Shown here: positions 1-7,012 of the stretch, piece after piece
How positions within the stretch are numbered: position 1 is the stretch's first letter
Layout of the letters: each line of letters starts with the position of its first letter
Origin: Nitrososphaerota archaeon
Lineage (GTDB): Archaea; Thermoproteota; Nitrososphaeria; Nitrososphaerales; Nitrososphaeraceae
Reading direction: 5' to 3'
NCBI GenBank assembly: GCA_005877345.1
Contig: VBPR01000064.1
Location: 1-16,756 of the forward strand
DNA length: 16,756 bases
Made by a program: the position numbers and the translations under genes
The notes under the pieces: model-generated
Seen by the model: the letters and a program-made list of their open reading frames with translations, nothing else
Told to the model about the DNA's origin: nothing
Databases searched by the model: none

Positions 1-320
1 CATAATTCCTTTATCAAGTCATTTCTTTTTTTCAAACGCAATTTCTTACAAACGTTTATTGCGGTTACTTTCCGAATTTCAAGTCCTAGTTTTAATCTCT
101 CATTAATTCTAATAAGAAGGCAATCCATAGTGCCGATTAAATGGAAAAGTAACTCCTCTATTTCTAGTTCCCAATCTATCCTACCGTCAGAATTATTAGG
201 AGTCTTTCCATTGGCTTGCATATCGCTTAATATTTGCAAATGTTTCTCGACGGCATAGAATTTGAACTCAATTCTATCCTCAAGTAATGCTTTTGCAGTT
301 GTACTTGACATTTCAATCAT
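1..320 (-). CDS. Hypothetical helical protein, 3' end beyond window
   Basis: An uninterrupted frame of 106 codons runs from an ATG at 320 leftward off the window, so the C-terminus is missing. A second in-frame ATG at 311 is an alternative start. The product is charged and appears almost wholly alpha-helical. A segment around residues 54-80 (WELEIEELLFHLIGTMD and following) has the spacing of an amphipathic helix pair and vaguely recalls HEPN-like helical bundles, but I see no catalytic R-x4-6-H motif, so this is only an impression. I do not recognise the family. The gene is divergent from the TPR fragment at 551. An AT-rich stretch at about 338-350 is at the right distance to be its box A. 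Confidence 0.6.
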   Translation of the reverse strand, partial: MIEMSSTTAKALLEDRIEFKFYAVEKHLQILSDMQANGKTPNNSDGRIDWELEIEELLFHLIGTMDCLLIRINERLKLGLEIRKVTAINVCKKLRLKKRNDLIKEL

Positions 321-550
321 GGTAGGTAGCGGCTAATAATTAAAAATATTTCTAAAGATAGAGTAAGTAGAATCTGTGATACCACTGAAATCTCATTAGT
401 TTGCAGTATGACTAATCTTCCCCCAGTCATATGAGAGGATAACATGATACAGGTTCTGCATGTAGACAAATTTCAATAACCAGAAGTTGCGTTTATTAAT
501 GCAACAAATGAACGGAAATCTTTTATTCCATCCCCCATTTACTTTTGAAC

Positions 551-748
551 ATGACGATGCCAAAAAGATGGGCTAAGTCGAAGGAAAATAAGTCTTCTGA
601 TAGCAATTATAACACCCAAAATATCTCTGATTTAATTTTAAAAGCAAGTACCCTGCGCGATGAAAATAAGTACAATGAAGCCTTAGCATTGTATGATAAG
701 GCTTTAGAAACTGATCCTAAGAATGCTTATACTAACATTTTCATGTAA
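551..748 (+). pseudogene. Truncated TPR protein (single repeat)
   Basis: This short frame encodes about 65 residues from ATG 551; a TTG at 545 is also in frame. A basic, Ser/Asn-rich leader is followed by one recognisable tetratricopeptide repeat (near residues 32-60, NEALALYDKALETDPKN, with the TPR spacing of A, L, Y, A and P). The frame stops at 748 just where a second repeat should begin. TPR proteins normally carry at least three repeats, so this is probably the remnant of a longer gene or a very short TPR peptide. No TPR-like continuation was seen in other frames before 825. A weak box A (TTTTATT, about 519-526) precedes it. Function cannot be assigned. Confidence 0.45.
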
Positions 749-825
749 TATTTACAATTTCATGATGTAGACGTAATGTAATGCCGTCATTCAATCCTAA
801 TATTCCATAAGTTTCTAAACTTGAG

Positions 826-1854
826 CTACTGAACTTGAAATGTCGAAGACTTTCTAATTTCGACACCCGCTTGTGATGCAGTCGCTAAAATTCTGAATTT
901 TCCAACCGCATTTTCGCCGATTGTAAAGCTACGTGTAAGATTACCTTCTGTTGCAGTAAAATTCTTTACAATAATACCTATAGGGTCCTTAACAGTAACT
1001 CTCATAAAAACATGATCAAGTGCTTTACCAGTAGCCGAATCGGAGGCAACTGCTGTTACTATTTGGCTATCACCACGGGTAATGGGATCTTTTGCAACAG
1101 TTATGTCAAGGGCTATTTTCCGTGTACTCTCACCTTGAGAGGCATTGGTCTCTGGGACGTTAGCAGTTATGTTAGCTTCAGGGACGTTAGCAGTTATGTT
1201 AGCTTCAGGGACGTTAGCAGTTATGTTAGCTTCAGGGACGTTAGCAGTTATGTTAGCTTCAGGAACATTTGATCCATCAGTAACATTGGCTTCATCGGTT
1301 CCATTCTTCATCACTTTTGTTACCAATTCTTTGGCTTCATCTTCTGTGAACTTTCCTGTTTTCACAAGTTCATTAATCAAATTTTTTTCTTCATCATCGG
1401 CATCTGCAGTTGATATTCCATTGGAAGTTGATATACGATTGGTTTCGGTAGCGGCAGATGTGCCGATACCAGTAGAAGTTATAGCAATAGGAACGCTACT
1501 ATCTGTAGGATACTTGTTCTTGAAAAAGTTTACATCTTCAATACGGTGCACTGCTTCTTTATCAGCAAGGTTATCTCCCACTTTTGCTGCTAGGTATATA
1601 CAATCTTGGAAACTTTTATCTGCATCGTCATAAATGTTGCTAGCTTTCATCGATTGAAGAGACATATCTTTTAATCCTTCCTTACCACCTTTTACGGCAT
1701 CTGCAAGTTCTTGGGGATCATCATAATTAACCAAAAGTTGTTGTTCTTTATCCAAGGCTAGCAGTGGAATGATATTGCCTACAAAAAAGAACGTTTCAAG
1801 AGTAATAATTATTACGAGAAGAGATGTTTGTATCGATTGTTGTTTCTTCACCAT
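826..1854 (-). CDS. Secreted/surface protein with sequon-bearing 9-residue repeats and Ig-like C-terminal domain
   Basis: The 342-residue product starts with a basic N-terminus and a hydrophobic segment (residues about 11-33) that looks like a signal peptide or membrane anchor. Next comes a charged helical domain (about 40-115) containing one Cys (QDCIYLA). A Thr/Ser/Asp-rich linker follows. Then there are four copies of NVPEANITA and a variant ending NAS. The last ~95 residues form an all-beta, Ig/macroglobulin-like domain (starting STRKIALDITVAKDP). I count nine N-X-S/T sequons, all in the second half, consistent with an N-glycosylated exterior protein. It is a paralogue of the gene immediately upstream (2299-3537), similar at both ends and in the promoter. 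A structural or adhesive surface role is inference; no enzymatic motif is visible. Confidence 0.8.
   Translation of the reverse strand: MVKKQQSIQTSLLVIIITLETFFFVGNIIPLLALDKEQQLLVNYDDPQELADAVKGGKEGLKDMSLQSMKASNIYDDADKSFQDCIYLAAKVGDNLADKEAVHRIEDVNFFKNKYPTDSSVPIAITSTGIGTSAATETNRISTSNGISTADADDEEKNLINELVKTGKFTEDEAKELVTKVMKNGTDEANVTDGSNVPEANITANVPEANITANVPEANITANVPEANITANVPETNASQGESTRKIALDITVAKDPITRGDSQIVTAVASDSATGKALDHVFMRVTVKDPIGIIVKNFTATEGNLTRSFTIGENAVGKFRILATASQAGVEIRKSSTFQVQ
1144..1278 (-). repeat. 27-bp in-frame tandem repeat (minisatellite)
   Basis: Three consecutive units starting at 1171, 1198 and 1225 are identical over 27 bases, and diverged units flank them on both sides (from about 1144 and to about 1278). 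The unit begins GTTAGCTTCAGGGACGTTAG on the + strand and encodes the 9-residue NVPEANITA unit on the - strand. The perfect identity points to recent slippage or homogenisation. Because the period is a multiple of three, the opposite strand stays open as well. Confidence 0.9.
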
Positions 1855-2298
1855 TTTAAAATTTCAAAACCACCATAAATAAATTTTTAAGGATATGTAT
1901 GAAATATGCTGCTAGAATATTAGATAAAGAAATATAATTTTTCAGTATCAATTGGCTCATACTACATCAATAATTTTGCATTTGAAAGTAATGTAAATTT
2001 ATTATATTGATTATGAAAATGTTATTTTCTTAAATTCACTTAAATTATAATTAATATTGCTAACGACACTAAGATCATAATGCATGACAGAAGAATTAAA
2101 ATGGTATGAAAAGACAAGGATATAATATTCCAAATTTACTAACCATTTAGTTTGATTTATAAAAAGTCGTTTCCGTCTATCTCCTATAAGAGATTTTATA
2201 ATTGAATGAATCGATTTTGAATGTCTTAGTGTGTAATTCTTACAACCTTATCGTACAGTTACTACATCGAATATCTATCCTGAGTCTTTAAATTCGAA
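1855..2298. other. Intergenic spacer between tandem paralogues
   Basis: This AT-rich spacer of 444 bases lies between two same-strand genes. I see the promoter of the downstream gene at its left end (about 1873-1884) and no frame of credible length. A short hairpin (ATCTC-CTATAA-GAGAT at 2179-2194, followed by TTTT on the + strand) is too weak and on the wrong strand to be a convincing terminator for the flanking genes. Otherwise nothing is recognisable. Confidence 0.6.
1873..1884 (-). promoter_or_regulatory. Box A (TATA) promoter of the 826-1854 gene
   Basis: Read on the minus strand this is ATTTATTTATGG, 19-30 bases before the ATG at 1854, implying a very short leader or a leaderless transcript. 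The bases from here to the ATG, including GGTTTTGAAATTTTA, closely match those before the paralogue at 3537, which suggests the promoter was duplicated with the gene. Confidence 0.5.
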
Positions 2299-3537
2299 CT
2301 ACTGGACTTGAAATGTCAAAGATTTCCTACTCTCAACACCTGCTTGTGATGCGGTAGCTAAAATTGTGAATTTTCCAACGGCATTTTCGCCGATTTTAAA
2401 GCTACGGGTAAGATTACCTTCTGTTGCAGTATAATTTTTTACAATAATGCCTATAGGGTCCTTAATCGCAAGTTTGATAAAAACATGATCAAGTTCTTTA
2501 CCAGTAGTCGGATCGGAGGCAACTGCGGCTACTACTTGGCTTTCTCCACGAGTAATTGGATCTTTGGCCACATTAATGTCAAGGGTTATTTTCCGCGTAC
2601 TTTCATTTAGGGAGGCGTTGGTCTCAGGGACATTAGCAGTAACGTTAGCTTCAGGTACATTAGCAGTTACGTTAGCTTCAGGGACATTTAGGGAGGCGTT
2701 GGTCTCAGGGACATTAGCAGTTACGTTAGCTTCAGGTACATTAGCAGTTACGTTAGCTTCAGGTACATTTAGGGAGGCGTTGGTCTCAGGGACATTAGCA
2801 GTTACGTTAGCTTCAGGTACATTAGCAGTTACGTTAGCTTCAGGTGGAGGAATTTTAGCCTTAGGAACACTAACATTAGGATATTTATCTTTGAAATAGT
2901 TTGCATTTTCAAAACAGTGTACTATTTCATTGTCTCCAAGATTATGACCTATTTTTGCTGCCAAGTTTATACAATCTTGCATATTTTCATCTGCGTCTTG
3001 ATAAGCAACTGAATTTTTAAAGTCATTCAAAGGTATCTGATCGTCATTAAAATCGCCATTTTTTATATCACCTACTAATTTTTTTAAATCATTATAATCT
3101 TCAGCGGCACTGGGTTTGGCTTTAGGCTCAGGTCCAGGTCCAGGTTTAGATTCAGGTGGAGGAATTTTAGCCTTAGGAACACTAACATTAGGATATTTAT
3201 CTTTGAAATAGTTTGCATTTTCAAAACAGTGTACTATTTCATTGTCTCCAAGATTATGACCTATTTTTCCTGCCAAGTTTATACAATCTTGCATATTTTC
3301 ATCTGCGTCTTGATAAGCAACTGAATTTTTAAAGTCATTCAAAGGTATCTGATCGTCATTAAAATCGCCATTTTTTATATCACCTACTAATTTTTTTAAA
3401 TCATTATAATCTCCCAGAAGGGTTCCCTCTTTTTTCACGGCTTCTATCTGAATAATACTGCCAATAAATAAGAAGGCTCCAAGACTTATTATTGTTACTA
3501 AGAAATGAGATATATTGATCGATCCGACACATTTCAT
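2299..3537 (-). CDS. Secreted/surface protein with duplicated N-terminal domain, sequon repeats and Ig-like domain
   Basis: The 412-residue product has a hydrophobic N-terminal segment (about 11-33, signal or anchor). It is followed by a charged helical domain at residues 43-129 and a second copy at 147-233, separated by a Pro/Lys-rich linker (PGPGPEPKAKP). Each domain contains a Cys pair (QDCINLA and VHCFENA), which could form a disulfide outside the cell. Then come three copies of a 27-residue unit, each made of two NVPEANVTA and one NVPETNASL, and a ~95-residue Ig/macroglobulin-like domain at the C-terminus. I count 14 N-X-S/T sequons. The whole is a larger paralogue of the 826-1854 product, whose single domain has Arg in place of the second Cys. 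A glycosylated cell-surface role is inferred from the architecture; the family is not one I can name. Confidence 0.8.
   Translation of the reverse strand: MKCVGSINISHFLVTIISLGAFLFIGSIIQIEAVKKEGTLLGDYNDLKKLVGDIKNGDFNDDQIPLNDFKNSVAYQDADENMQDCINLAGKIGHNLGDNEIVHCFENANYFKDKYPNVSVPKAKIPPPESKPGPGPEPKAKPSAAEDYNDLKKLVGDIKNGDFNDDQIPLNDFKNSVAYQDADENMQDCINLAAKIGHNLGDNEIVHCFENANYFKDKYPNVSVPKAKIPPPEANVTANVPEANVTANVPETNASLNVPEANVTANVPEANVTANVPETNASLNVPEANVTANVPEANVTANVPETNASLNESTRKITLDINVAKDPITRGESQVVAAVASDPTTGKELDHVFIKLAIKDPIGIIVKNYTATEGNLTRSFKIGENAVGKFTILATASQAGVESRKSLTFQVQ
2608..2850 (-). repeat. Nested 27/81-bp tandem repeat
   Basis: Three 81-base units start at 2608, 2689 and 2770 (each beginning TAGGGAGGCGTTGGTCTCAG). 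Each unit consists of three 27-base subunits, two coding NVPEANVTA and one coding NVPETNASL on the - strand. Units differ at only a few bases. Each 9-residue subunit delivers one N-glycosylation sequon (NVT or NAS). Confidence 0.9.
2839..3100 (-). repeat. Internal duplication, copy 2 (262 bp)
   Basis: Bases 2839-3100 match 3151-3412 (offset 312) at every position except 2957 (G) versus 3269 (C), which changes an Ala codon to Gly in the upstream copy. It codes for residues 147-233 of the 412-residue surface protein. Such near identity in an AT-rich sequence implies a recent duplication or gene conversion. Confidence 0.92.
3151..3412 (-). repeat. Internal duplication, copy 1 (262 bp)
   Basis: This is the partner of 2839-3100, with one mismatch in 262. 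It codes for residues 43-129 of the surface protein. A 50-base linker (3101-3150) coding for a Pro-Gly-Pro-Glu-rich stretch separates the copies. Confidence 0.92.
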
Positions 3538-3942
3538 TGATTAAAATTCAAAACAATATTAAATAAATCTTTGTCATACGACCTATTTGTTCGCAGAAGA
3601 ATCTTTTCTAAATGCTTAGGTTATTTCCATTTCGTTTTATTCTTGCTTAATTTAATAACTTAATGTATTCAATATCAAATTCATTGTCTTCTTTGTTTAG
3701 GTTGCCACACCATAAATCATTGGTCTACTGTTTCGTTATTAACAGCTATAAAGTGAAAACAAGGACCATTGGTAAAAAAAATTAATTTAAGAATAAACCC
3801 ATTTTAGATACATCATACTCTCACCATGTTATATTATAACTATCAACTATTATTAGTGTCGATATTACAATATTAGCTGAATTTCTTCAAAGATTTCTAA
3901 TATATGATAATCCTCACAAAATATTATTGATGAAAAAACACA
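3538..3942. other. Divergent intergenic region without a gene
   Basis: This region of 405 AT-rich bases lies between divergent genes. The left end holds the minus-strand box A at about 3557-3568. Possible plus-strand TATA-like stretches for the next gene occur near 3899-3910 and 3918-3928. I found no coding frame, RNA gene or long repeat in the remainder. Confidence 0.55.
3557..3568 (-). promoter_or_regulatory. Box A promoter of the 2299-3537 gene
   Basis: The minus strand reads ATTTATTTAATA, 20-31 bases before the ATG at 3537. It is followed by GTTTTGAATTTTA, nearly the same as upstream of the paralogue at 1854. The distance fits transcription starting within a few bases of the start codon. 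Confidence 0.5.
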
Positions 3943-4428
3943 TTGTTAATTAATGTCATATCCCTAATTTTGGACGTGACAAGAAAGAAAACATTCTATA
4001 TTCTGATGGCAAGTGGTGTTGCGTTTATTGTAATTGGTGCTGCTTCAATGATTGATTCCAATATCCCCCGGAAAGTAGCGCTGGATAGTACATTGGGAGC
4101 TAATTTAACGGACATTATCACACCGATAATGAATAAAGCAAGCGTTGGTGAAATCATAATTGACGGGTCCAAGTTTAATTTCAAAATTGAAGATCCAGAT
4201 AAATCAATTGTCGTCTCAGTTACTAATCAGTCACATTATAAATACAATTTGGTTGCTAACAAAGAAGGAGAATATAGATTTGAAACAAAAAATGTAGGAA
4301 GTTCAGCACTAAATATTGATGGAGAAGTAGAAACTAAGGCCTCTGCTTTGGCTTTTGGGGGTCAAATGATGTTACTCATAACAGGAATTATAGTTCTGGG
4401 TATTGGGATGAAGATTGGGTATGTTTAA
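3943..4428 (+). CDS. Two-helix membrane protein with an exterior beta domain
   Basis: The frame opens at TTG 3943 (161 residues), but TTG 3970 is an attractive alternative because it places the basic TRKK just before the first transmembrane helix (residues about 18-36 of the long form). A beta-rich domain of about 100 residues follows (VSVTNQSHYKYNLVANKEGE and beyond). A second hydrophobic helix (about 139-158) ends the protein. The arrangement suggests an N-in, C-in protein with the central domain outside. The central part, with its short strands and GEYRFETKNVGSS turn, recalls GOLD/emp24-like beta sandwiches, but this is by eye only. The gene ends 12 bases from the stop of the convergent prephenate dehydratase gene. 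Function unknown. Confidence 0.7.
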   Translation: MLINVISLILDVTRKKTFYILMASGVAFIVIGAASMIDSNIPRKVALDSTLGANLTDIITPIMNKASVGEIIIDGSKFNFKIEDPDKSIVVSVTNQSHYKYNLVANKEGEYRFETKNVGSSALNIDGEVETKASALAFGGQMMLLITGIIVLGIGMKIGYV

Positions 4429-4440
4429 ATTAAATGATAC

Positions 4441-5292
4441 TTAATTTATTGTTCCTCTTCTATAGGAACCAAGTACTTTAAGAAATATGCATTTTTTTTC
4501 AATTTTATTTACTGTTTTTTTAACATTATCTTCTACAATGTGACCTTCTAGATCTACATAAAAATTATATTCCCAAGGTCTTTCTTTAGTTGGCCTTGAT
4601 TCTATTTTAGTAAGATTGATTTTACTGTTATTAAATTCTAGTATCGCTGAAAATAAGGATCCTGGCGTATGCTTCAAACCAAAAATCATTGAAGTTCTAT
4701 CATTTTTAGTAGGGCTTGTTTCTTGATCAGAGAGTACCAAAAATCTCGTATAATTATTTTTCCTGTCCTCGATATTTTCATCAATGATCTTCATATTATA
4801 AAACGCTGCAGCGTTCTTACTTGCAATTGCCGCGGCGTCAAGAATTTTTTTTTCTTTAATAAGTCTAACAGATCCGGCTGTATCGTAAGCAGCTACAGAA
4901 TCGAGATTTCTTTTTTTGATGTAATTTCTGCACTGAGCCAATGCTTGGGGATGCGAAAAGACCCTGGTTATTGTCCTGTTAGTTGGTAATGTAATAAGAC
5001 AGTGATTAATTTTCAGAAATATTTCGCCCGTAATTTTTTTTTCTGTATCTAACAGGAGGTCGTAAATTTCATTCACAGAACCCTCAATTGAATTTTCAAT
5101 TGGAACTACTGCGCAATCAATACTATTGGTACGTAACGCATCAAAAATATCTTGGAAGAGTTTCATTGGAACAAGGTTTGAATCAGGAAAAAACTTTGTG
5201 GCAGCAATCTCACTATATGCTCCATGCTCCCCTTGGAAGGCGACAATTTTACCTTTCAAATTATTTGTGTATATAGAAAAGGGGTAATTCAT
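4441..5292 (-). CDS. pheA: Prephenate dehydratase with ACT domain
   Basis: This enzyme converts prephenate to phenylpyruvate, the committed step of phenylalanine synthesis, in the cytoplasm. The 283-residue product has the full prephenate dehydratase domain: GEHGAYSE (21-28), PIENS (64-68), SHPQAL (113-118) and the hallmark TRF (182-184) needed for catalysis. A C-terminal ACT domain (from about 199) carries GSLF (211-214, the equivalent of the GALV motif) and ESRP (231-234), which bind phenylalanine in known enzymes, so feedback inhibition is expected. There is no chorismate mutase domain, as is usual in archaea. The ATG at 5292 is preceded by a minus-strand box A. The gene is divergent from the siroheme decarboxylase gene. 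Confidence 0.95.
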   Translation of the reverse strand: MNYPFSIYTNNLKGKIVAFQGEHGAYSEIAATKFFPDSNLVPMKLFQDIFDALRTNSIDCAVVPIENSIEGSVNEIYDLLLDTEKKITGEIFLKINHCLITLPTNRTITRVFSHPQALAQCRNYIKKRNLDSVAAYDTAGSVRLIKEKKILDAAAIASKNAAAFYNMKIIDENIEDRKNNYTRFLVLSDQETSPTKNDRTSMIFGLKHTPGSLFSAILEFNNSKINLTKIESRPTKERPWEYNFYVDLEGHIVEDNVKKTVNKIEKKCIFLKVLGSYRRGTIN

Positions 5293-5300
5293 ATATTTTT

Positions 5301-5313
5301 ATGTTATATTTAT
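5301..5313 (-). promoter_or_regulatory. Box A promoter of pheA
   Basis: The minus strand reads ATAAATATAACAT, about 9-21 bases upstream of the ATG at 5292. The TATA-like core is somewhat close to the start, so either transcription begins inside the first codons and a later start is used, or the functional box is slightly farther upstream. Confidence 0.35.
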
Positions 5314-5375
5314 GCAGATGTTATTTTAGAAATTGGTATAATAGAACCTGCTAGTTATTTCATTTTATGATAAAG

Positions 5376-5385
5376 TATTTAATAC
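5376..5385 (+). promoter_or_regulatory. Box A promoter of the siroheme decarboxylase gene
   Basis: TATTTAATAC is centred about 27 bases before the ATG at 5408, the standard spacing for an archaeal leaderless transcript. Confidence 0.55.
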
Positions 5386-5407
5386 TTAACACTTGAATTT
5401 AACGTAG

Positions 5408-6409
5408 ATGCAACTAGATCAACAGTACATTGATCCTTTAGATAAACAGCTTTTGAATGAGATTCAATGGACCTTCCCTCTATCTGGTAGACCATATCTA
5501 GAAATAGCAATTAAACATGGTCTTGGTGAAGATGATGTGATGAGAAGGATTTCTTCCCTGAAACGAAGTGGACTAATAAGACAAATTAATGCAATTTTTG
5601 ATACAAGGAAATTGGGCTACAAGAGCGCATTAGTTGCATTTGCCGTCAAGAAGGATCGACTTGATTCAGTGGCACTGGAAGTTAATAAGCATCCTGGCGT
5701 GAGCCACAATTATGAGAGGGATCATGAATTTAACATGTGGTTCACACTGGCTGTTCCTCCTGATGGGGATTTAAAAAAGGACCTTGAACAAATGGCATCA
5801 CTTGACGGTGTAATTAAGTTCCGTCTTTTGCCAACTCTGAAACTTTACAAAATAGGGGTTAAACTCGATATGGTAAATACCGACCCTAGTAAGTTAAGTC
5901 CGGATGATAATGTAAAAACAATCGATCAAAAAAGGTTTGAGCTTACATCAAGAGACAAAGAGTTCATAAGGGAATTACAAAAAGATTTAGACGTAACACG
6001 AAGACCATTTGATAATTCTGCCAACAATCTTGGAATTACGGTTGATGAATTATTCAAGAAAGCCATGGAATACGAATCAATGGGCGTAATGAGGCGATTC
6101 GCTGCGATACTGCGACACAGAGATGCCGGCTTTACTGCAAACGGCATGATTGTTTGGAAAGTCCCGGATGCTAAGATTGATGAGGTTGGTTACAAATTAG
6201 CATCGTTTCCACAAGTAAGCCATTGTTACAGAAGGCCTGTATATCCTGATTGGCCATTTAATCTATTTAGCATGATCCACGCAAGAACAATTGGAGCTGC
6301 CAAGAAAATCGCTATCGAATTGTCCAATTTTGTAGCAATTAAGGAATATAGGATTCTCTTTAGTTCTAGAGAATTTAAGAAAGAAAGAGTAAAATATTTC
6401 GTGGACTGA
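5408..6409 (+). CDS. ahbAB: Two-domain siroheme decarboxylase (fused AhbA/AhbB type)
   Basis: Siroheme decarboxylase removes two acetate carboxyls from siroheme to give didecarboxysiroheme, an intermediate of the archaeal Ahb heme route. The 333-residue product consists of two homologous halves, each an Lrp/AsnC-like helix-turn-helix plus a ferredoxin-like domain. The first half has PLSGRPY (24-30), HNYERDHEFNMWFT (100-113) and LPTLKLYKIGVKLDM (141-155). The second has MRRFAAILRH (228-237), NGMIVWKVP (245-253), SHCYRRPVYPDWPFNLF (271-287) and a SREFKKERVKYF ending. These are signatures of AhbA/AhbB and NirDL-type proteins; separate AhbA and AhbB subunits are about half this length. Automatic tools often label such proteins Lrp transcription regulators; the conserved His/Arg/Tyr blocks argue for the enzyme. 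It is a single gene with its own promoter. Confidence 0.9.
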   Translation: MQLDQQYIDPLDKQLLNEIQWTFPLSGRPYLEIAIKHGLGEDDVMRRISSLKRSGLIRQINAIFDTRKLGYKSALVAFAVKKDRLDSVALEVNKHPGVSHNYERDHEFNMWFTLAVPPDGDLKKDLEQMASLDGVIKFRLLPTLKLYKIGVKLDMVNTDPSKLSPDDNVKTIDQKRFELTSRDKEFIRELQKDLDVTRRPFDNSANNLGITVDELFKKAMEYESMGVMRRFAAILRHRDAGFTANGMIVWKVPDAKIDEVGYKLASFPQVSHCYRRPVYPDWPFNLFSMIHARTIGAAKKIAIELSNFVAIKEYRILFSSREFKKERVKYFVD

Positions 6410-6420
6410 CTTTTATTTTC
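6410..6420 (+). terminator. Possible oligo-T terminator after the siroheme decarboxylase gene
   Basis: The T-rich run CTTTTATTTTC directly follows the stop codon. Archaeal RNA polymerase can terminate at such runs without a hairpin. A second run (CCTTTTTTA) is at about 6481-6489. Confidence 0.3.
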
Positions 6421-6670
6421 ATACAATATTTGATCTAATGTATAATTTCTAGAATAAAATAATAGATAGTTGTGCTTGAGTCCTTTTTTATTCCGTTTTG
6501 ATATGAATCAACGATTTAATCTAATTTGTTACTAAATATCAGACCGGGGACTACTAAGGGTACTAGTATAATGACTTAAAAATTGTCATGAATACCAATT
6601 CAAATATCTAGTTGTAAGAATTGGATTGATTGGAACATCTGCACTTGAACATCGTTCAAGAAGGATAGAA

Positions 6671-6680
6671 ATTTATTAAT
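6671..6680 (+). promoter_or_regulatory. Box A promoter of the tRNA-Gly gene
   Basis: ATTTATTAAT is centred about 28 bases before the tRNA 5' end at 6704, the usual spacing for archaeal stable RNA promoters. Confidence 0.55.
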
Positions 6681-6703
6681 TGTAAAATGTAATTGGCTAT
6701 CAA

Positions 6704-6778
6704 GCGAAGTTAGCCCAGACTGGTTAAGGTACGAGCTTCCCAAGCTCGGGATCGCGGGTTCAAATCCCGCACTTCGCA
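6704..6778 (+). tRNA. tRNA-Gly (anticodon CCC)
   Basis: A 75-nucleotide cloverleaf can be drawn. The acceptor stem is GCGAAGT with ACTTCGC (6704-6710, 6771-6777), and A at 6778 is the discriminator base. The anticodon stem CGAGC/GCTCG (6732-6736, 6744-6748) closes the loop TTCCCAA, with anticodon CCC at 6739-6741, reading GGG. The T arm is GCGGG/CCCGC with loop TTCAAAT (6754-6770). CCA is not encoded, and no intron is seen. It stands alone between its box A and the ParA-like gene. Confidence 0.95.
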
Positions 6779-7012
6779 CATAGAATTTGATACACATAAT
6801 TCTTTGTCATTATTGAGCCTAGTCTACAAATCCTAATACCGTGATTTGATAAATAATTCCACAGTAATATTACAGTTTATAGCGCAACTTGAGATTAAAA
6901 ATATTCAATTAACCTTACCAAACAGTATTTTATTCACATGTTTCCCCCTCAAACCCAAAAAGTGTTTTAGCATATACTTAAAAATATGTCTTTATCATTC
7001 TGATAATATACT

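Noticed and set aside
1145..1633. Long plus-strand open frame over the smaller surface gene, and a second one at 1012-1272
   Set aside because: They are antisense shadows kept open because the 27-base repeat is a multiple of three; the minus-strand frame has a signal peptide, a promoter and a paralogue.
1144..2850. Direct repeats resembling a CRISPR array
   Set aside because: Units are head-to-tail without unique spacers, and code in frame for protein repeats.
2564..2899. Plus-strand repetitive open frame (REALVSGTLAVTLASG repeats)
   Set aside because: Same cause: antisense reading of the 81-base repeats within the minus-strand surface gene.
5408..6409. Lrp/AsnC transcription regulator
   Set aside because: The fold is shared, but the two-half layout and the siroheme decarboxylase motifs fit the enzyme far better.
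6644..6660. Perfect hairpin CTTGAA-CATCG-TTCAAG before the tRNA promoter
   Set aside because: Six base pairs in AT-rich DNA occur by chance; no T-run follows and no small-RNA boxes (C/D or H/ACA) were found.
6600..6797. Minus-strand open frame of 65 residues
   Set aside because: It reads through the tRNA-Gly gene; the RSAGFEPAIPSLGSS peptide is the usual false translation of a tRNA complement.
6861..6876. ACAGT direct repeat around the palindrome GTAATATTAC upstream of the ParA-like gene
   Set aside because: Considered as a parS-like or operator site, but it is short, single and over 130 bases from the start; no ParB gene is nearby.
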